From the NCBI GenBank assembly GCA_028826165.1, contig JAPDFW010000022.1:558001-622000 (forward strand): a stretch of DNA of 64,000 nucleotides. The letters are read 5' to 3'. Each line of letters starts with the position of its first letter. Within the stretch, counting starts at the first letter, position 1. Shown piece by piece: positions 59,491 through 64,000 of the stretch. Source of the stretch: Anaeramoeba ignava (taxonomy: Eukaryota; Metamonada; Anaeramoebidae). Under the pieces are notes generated by a model. It made no database searches, was not told the origin of the DNA, and saw only the letters and a program-made list of their open reading frames with translations. The position numbers were made by a program, and so were the translations under genes.

Positions 59491-62031
59491 ATGGAAAAGT
59501 ATAAAATTAAATATAAAATTAAATATAAAATTATTTATAAAATTAAATATAAAATTAAATATAAAATTAAAATATAAAATCATTTATAAAATTTATATTT
59601 TTTTTCAAAAAGACAAACCCAAAAACCAAAAAAATCCTCAAGAAAAAAACCTAATAAGAATACAGTCTTTTTTTTAAGAAGAAAATCTTTCTCTCAAGTT
59701 CAAGAAAGTAAAGAAAATAGAAGATCTCAAAGAATGAGAAACAGACGTTTAACAAGACAAAAAATATTTAGATCTATAAAACCAGACTATTTAATCAATC
59801 AAGAAGAAAGAAAAAGATTATCAATATTAAAAATGGAACACAAAGCCAAATCTATTGATCCTAAAAAAATGGAAAAAGAAGCTGAAAATTCGAAATTAAT
59901 TTTTGCAATTTTAGTTAAAGAGTAAAAAAAAATATAAAATTAAATATAAATTAAATATAAAATTAAATATAAAATTATTTATAAAATTATTTATAAAATT
60001 AAATATAAAATTAATTATTAAATTAAATATAAAATTAATTATTAAATTATTTATAAAATTATTTATAAAATTATTTATAAAATTAAATATTAAATTAATT
60101 ATTAAATTAATTATTAAATTAAATATAAAATTATTTATAAAATTAAATATAAAATTAATTATAAAATTATTTATAAAATTATTTATTAAAATTATTTATT
60201 AAATTAATTATTAAATTATTTATAAAATTATTTATATAAAATTAAATTAAAATTATTTATAAAAATTATTTATAAAATTATTTATAAAATTAAATATAAA
60301 ATTATTTATAAAATTATTTATAAAAAATATAAAATTAAATATAAAAATTTATAAAATATATATAAAATTAATTATAAAATTATTTATAAAATTATTTTTA
60401 TAAAATTAAAAATAAATTATTTATAAAATTATATATAAAATTAATTATAAAATTATTTATAAAATTATTTATAAAATTATTTATAAAATTATTTTAAAAT
60501 ATAAAATTAATATATAAAAATTATTTATAAAATTATTTATAAAATTATTTATAAAATTATTTATAAAATTAAATATATAAAAATTAATTATAAAATTATT
60601 TATAAAATTATTTATTTATTTTATAAAATTATTTATAAAAAATTTATAAAATTAAATTATTTATAAAATTAATTATATAAAATTATTTATAAAATTATTT
60701 ATTAAAATTTATAAAAATAATTTATAAAATTAAATATAAAATTATTTATAAAATTAAATATAAAATTATTTATAAAATTATTTATAAAATTATTTATAAA
60801 ATTATTTATAAAATTATTTATAAAATTAAATATAAAATTATTTATAAAAATTTATTATTTATAAAATTATTTTATAAAATTAAATATAAAAATTAAATAT
60901 AAAATTATTTATATAATTATTTATAAAATTAAATTATAAAAATTATTTATAAAAATTAAATATAAATTAAATATAAAATTATTTATAAAATTATTTATAA
61001 AATTATTTATAAAATTATAAAATTATTTATAAAATTAAATATAAAATTATTTATAAAATTAAATTTTATAAAATTATTTATAAAATTAAATTATTTATAA
61101 AATTATAAAAAATTTTTATTTATTAAATTTTATAAAATTATTTATTAAATTAAATATAAAATTATTTATAAAATTAAATATAAAATTATTTATTAAATTA
61201 AATATAAAATTATTTATAAAATTATTTATAAAATTAAATATAAAATTAATTATTAAATTAATTATAAAATTATTTATAAAAAATTAATTATATTAATTAT
61301 AAAATTAATTATAAAATTAAATATAAAATTATTTATAAAATTATTTATAAAATTAATTATAAAATTATTTATAAAATTATTTATAAAATTATTTATAAAA
61401 TTAAATATAAAATTAAATATAAAATTATTTATAAAATTAAATATAAAATTATTTATAAAATTAAATATAAATTAAATATAAAATTATTTATGAAATTAAT
61501 TATAAAATTATTTATTAAATTATTATAAAATTAAATATAAAATTATTTATTAAAATTATTTATAAAATTAGAAATAAAGATCTTGGAGAAAAAGTGAAAG
61601 AAATTTTGACACTTTTTAGATTGAATAAATTATATGAAGGAGTTTTTCTTCGATCAACACCAACAACACTAAGCCTTTTAGAGTTAATCCGACCATACAT
61701 AATATGGGGATATCCAAGTTATAAGAACATTCGAGATCTAATATTCAAAAGAGGATATACGATTGTTGATTCTGAACGAACCGCACTTACAAGTAATAAA
61801 ATAATTTCGGACAAACTTGGAACTTTTGATATAATTTGTTTGGAAGATTTAGTGCATGAAATTTTTTCTGTTGGTCCACATTTTAATCAGGCAAATAAAT
61901 TTTTACTTCCTTTCCGTTTATCTTCTCCTTCTCCAAAAATGAAAATTATTTCAAGAGTTCTTAAAGAAACAGAAAATTTAAATGGTTATCAAAAAGAAAA
62001 AATTAATGAAATTTTATTAAAAATGAATTGA
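59491..62031 (+). CDS. uL30-family protein, closest to Rlp7/RPL7L1
   Basis: uL30 (L7) is a large-subunit ribosomal protein; its paralogue Rlp7/RPL7L1 holds the same site during nucleolar assembly. Exons 59491-59498 (only MEK minus one base), 59613-59921 and 61572-62031 join in phase 2 to give 258 residues. The N-terminus is Lys/Arg-rich (QTQKPKKSSRKKPNKN, RRSQRMRNRRLTRQKIF). Hallmarks: SKLIFAILVK, TLFRLNKLYEGVF, LLELIRPYIIWGYPSYKNIR, DLIFKRGYT, LGTFDIICLEDLVHEIF, NKFLLPFRLSSPSPKMK and the tail GYQKEKINEILLKMN. VFLRSTPTTL and the GYxxEKIN tail fit Rlp7/RPL7L1 better than L7, but only a tree can decide. Intron 2 is a 1.65 kb TTTATAAAATTA repeat. Confidence 0.88.
59930..61570. repeat. TTTATAAAATTA repeat, 1.6 kb intron 2 of uL30-like gene
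   Basis: Degenerate TTTATAAAATTA and AAATATAAAATTA units with almost no G or C over the whole intron. Intron 1 (59,499-59,612) uses the same unit. Confidence 0.85.
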
Positions 62032-62147
62032 GAAATTTTCTTCCTTTTAATTCTTCATTTAGAATAATTTAGACTAAATAAATTCAAAAAAAAATAAATT
62101 CAAAAAATATTTTTTTCATTTTTTTCTTTTCTTTCTTTTTAAAAATA

Positions 62148-62435
62148 ATGGAAATTTCTGCTTTGTTTAAAAATCAAAAAATTTCAAAAGAATTTCATCC
62201 AATTCAAATGGAATTAAAACAACAAAAAGAAATTGAATCTTTTGATGAAAAAATAACTGATTTTCCACAAAAAGTTGAAAATGAAAAAATTTATCAAAAA
62301 TTAATTGTTGATTTAAGTTCAATTCAAAAACAAGTTAATGATTTTCTTTCTGAACAATTAGAAGAAAATAAAAAAGAAAATAAAGAAAATGAAATTAAAA
62401 GAAGAAAGAAAAATGAAAAGAAGCAAAATAATTAA
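62148..62435 (+). CDS. Small coiled-coil protein of unknown function
   Basis: A single exon of 95 residues: MEISALFKNQKISKEFHPIQ, then a charged region, a helix LIVDLSSIQKQVNDFLSEQL and a Lys/Glu/Asn tail ending KKNEKKQNN. The helix-then-charged-tail layout and size recall the KEOPS accessory subunit Gon7, but the resemblance is too weak to name it. The upstream TTTTTTTCATTTTTTTC box is about 28 bases before the ATG, which supports expression. It lies between the uL30-like gene (117 bases upstream, same strand) and a convergent gene. Confidence 0.6.
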   Translation: MEISALFKNQKISKEFHPIQMELKQQKEIESFDEKITDFPQKVENEKIYQKLIVDLSSIQKQVNDFLSEQLEENKKENKENEIKRRKKNEKKQNN

Positions 62436-62613
62436 CTTTTTTTGTTTGAATTTATTATTCATCAACAACCAAAAAAAAAAAGCAAACAATTTATTTAAAT
62501 TTTTCATAATAAATTTCAGTTTCAAAAATAAATTTTAGTAAATTGTTTGTTTTTGTTTTTGTTTTTGTTTTTTTTTGATTGATTAATTTTTTATTTGAAA
62601 TTTTTTTTTTCAT

Positions 62614-63375
62614 TTATTTGATTGTTAAAGTTTCAAGTATATTTGCGAGTTCTAAAATAATAACTCTCATTTTTTCATCAAGTGGACTTGTATCTAAAAA
62701 TTCTTTTTTAGTATTTCTTTGATGATGAGAAAAGAATCCAAGAGTCTAAATTAATATTAAAATTAAAATTATTTATAAAATTAAAATTGAAATTAAAATT
62801 AAAATTAAAATTAAAATTCATTTAGAAATTAAAATTAAAAATTTAAATTAAAATTAATATTAAAATTATAATTGTAAAAATTTTTTGCTAATAAAAAAAC
62901 GGAAAAAAATGTACAAATTCTTTAATCATATAACAAGAAAAAAGTTCTTTTGCACCTGATACATGAAAAACAGAGAAAGGACCTTGACTCAAAGACTCAC
63001 CTAAAAAATAGTAAAAAAAAGAAATAAGAAGGAAAAAAGGGAAAATAAAAAAAAAATATCAAATAAATAAAACCTGTTCTTTGAACTTCTTGTTTCAAAG
63101 TCCCAACAACTGAGACAATCTCAGCTTGACGTTCATCTGCTACATCATGAGTGAATCTATTATTGTTTTCATTTTTGTTATTTTTTTGAGTAAATGATTT
63201 TTATATTTTTTTCGATTATTTTTTTTATTGATTTTTACATTGGTTTTTCTTCAGAATCAAGTATAAAAAATGAAGTTAAACCGGGAAATATTTTTTGAAT
63301 TTCTTGGCGTTTTTCCTCAAGTTGATGCATAATTTGAGAAGAAACTCCACTTCCATTACAACATGAATTTCCCAT
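62614..63375 (-). CDS. Probable N-myristoylated roadblock/longin-like protein, four exons
   Basis: Exons 63375-63239, 63156-63074, 63000-62915 and 62745-62614 join with consistent phases to give 145 residues. The start MGNSCCNGSG fits N-myristoylation of Gly2 with a palmitoylated Cys pair, as in lipid-anchored G-alpha subunits. The rest follows a roadblock/longin-like layout: an amphipathic helix IMHQLEEKRQEIQKIF, a first strand pair PGLTSFFILDSEEKPIFTHD, a helix ERQAEIVSVVGTLKQEVQRT, strands GPFSVFHVSGAKELFSCYMI and KEFTLGFFS, and a C-terminal helix MRVIILELANILETLTI. Proteins of this fold regulate small GTPases at membranes; this assignment rests on pattern, not on a clear family match. A series of TTTCATTTTT boxes lies 40-75 bases upstream. 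Confidence 0.68.
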
Positions 63376-63639
63376 TAAAAAAAAGAAATAAAAATTTGAA
63401 ATAGAAAAAAGAAATGAAAATAAGAAATGAAAATTAAAAGAAAAATGAAAAAATGATTTTTTTGTTTTTTTTTTTTCTTTTTTAAATCTTTTTTAAATCT
63501 TTTTTAAATCTTTTTTGATCAAATTTTCCTCAATTTTAAATTTAAAAAATATTTAATTTTTGATTTTTTATTTTACTTATTGGATTAAATAAAACAAAAA
63601 AGGAATTCAAAAATTTTTCATTTTAAATAAAGAATTTTA

Positions 63640-64000
63640 AAATTTGAATTTAAATTTGGATTTTAATTTGAAATTGAAATTTATTTTGAATTTGATTTTG
63701 AATTTTATTTTGAATTTGAATTTGAATTTGATTTTAAATTTGAATTTGAATTTTGAATTTTGAATTTTGAATTTTGAATTTTGAATTTGAATTTTGAATT
63801 TGAATTTGAATTTAATTTGAAATTGATTTTGAATTTGATTTTAAATTTGAATTTGAAATTGATTTTGAATTTGATTTTAAATTTGAATTTGAATTTGAAT
63901 TTGAATTTGAATTTGAAATTGAATTTGAATTTGAAATTGAAATTGAATTTGAATTTGAATTTGAATTTGAATTTTAATTTTGATTTTGAATTTGAATTGT
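63640..64000. repeat. TTTGAATTTGAATTTGATT repeat at right edge
   Basis: Degenerate TTTGAAT units up to the end of the window. It may be an intron or spacer of a gene outside; no exon is seen. Confidence 0.75.

Overview
The window is nuclear DNA from an extremely AT-rich protist. Genes lie on both strands, most are split by GT-AG introns, the standard genetic code fits every gene, and almost all introns and spacers consist of simple A/T-biased repeats. The gene content is eukaryotic: clathrin heavy chain, UBR-type N-recognin, heterotrimeric G-alpha, CARMIL-like protein, RhoGEF, uL6, an uL30/Rlp7-like protein, Nup54. Ankyrin-BTB and BTB-TLDc families, a RhoGEF with an IQ motif and a small thioredoxin reductase together suggest an amoeboid anaerobe, most likely Anaeramoeba (Metamonada). 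That assignment is inference from gene families and style, not from a marker gene.

Layout. 1-9.3 kb (minus strand): 5' end of clathrin heavy chain, a 1,895-residue UBR E3 ligase and a six-exon ankyrin/double-BTB gene. 9.6-17.3 kb: a small unknown gene, then a seven-exon G-alpha (348 aa, complete) and a two-exon endonuclease/exonuclease/phosphatase-fold protein. 17.9-28.4 kb: five tandem BTB-TLDc genes with a period of about 2.2 kb, of which only the third is intact. 28.4-30.2 kb (minus): a small unknown gene and a Nup54-like nucleoporin whose repeats lack FG. 30.3-39.8 kb: two tandem GH31 alpha-glucosidase copies, each damaged at a different place in the N-terminal exons while the catalytic exon is open. 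40.3-43.3 kb: CARMIL-like leucine-rich-repeat gene with two single-base frameshifts. 43.6-44.7 kb (minus): ribosomal protein uL6 (L9). 44.9-46.65 kb: satellite of about 154 bp in 11-12 copies. 46.7-53.8 kb: RhoGEF, repeat-rich spacer, and an Asn-rich, probably nuclear protein. 55-62 kb: thioredoxin reductase, metallophosphoesterase, and uL30/Rlp7-like gene. 62.1-63.4 kb: a small coiled-coil protein and, on the minus strand, a probably N-myristoylated roadblock-like protein.

Several genes belong to one functional theme of membrane/cytoskeletal signalling (G-alpha, RhoGEF, CARMIL, clathrin, myristoylated roadblock-like protein), but nothing shows co-regulation; there are no operons. Exon boundaries given here were worked out by hand from reading frame, splice sites and phase, so single-base errors are possible in long homopolymers. 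The most notable general signal is a TTTCATTTTT-like box found just upstream of most start codons on both strands, which resembles the metamonad initiator (TCA-Py-T/A).
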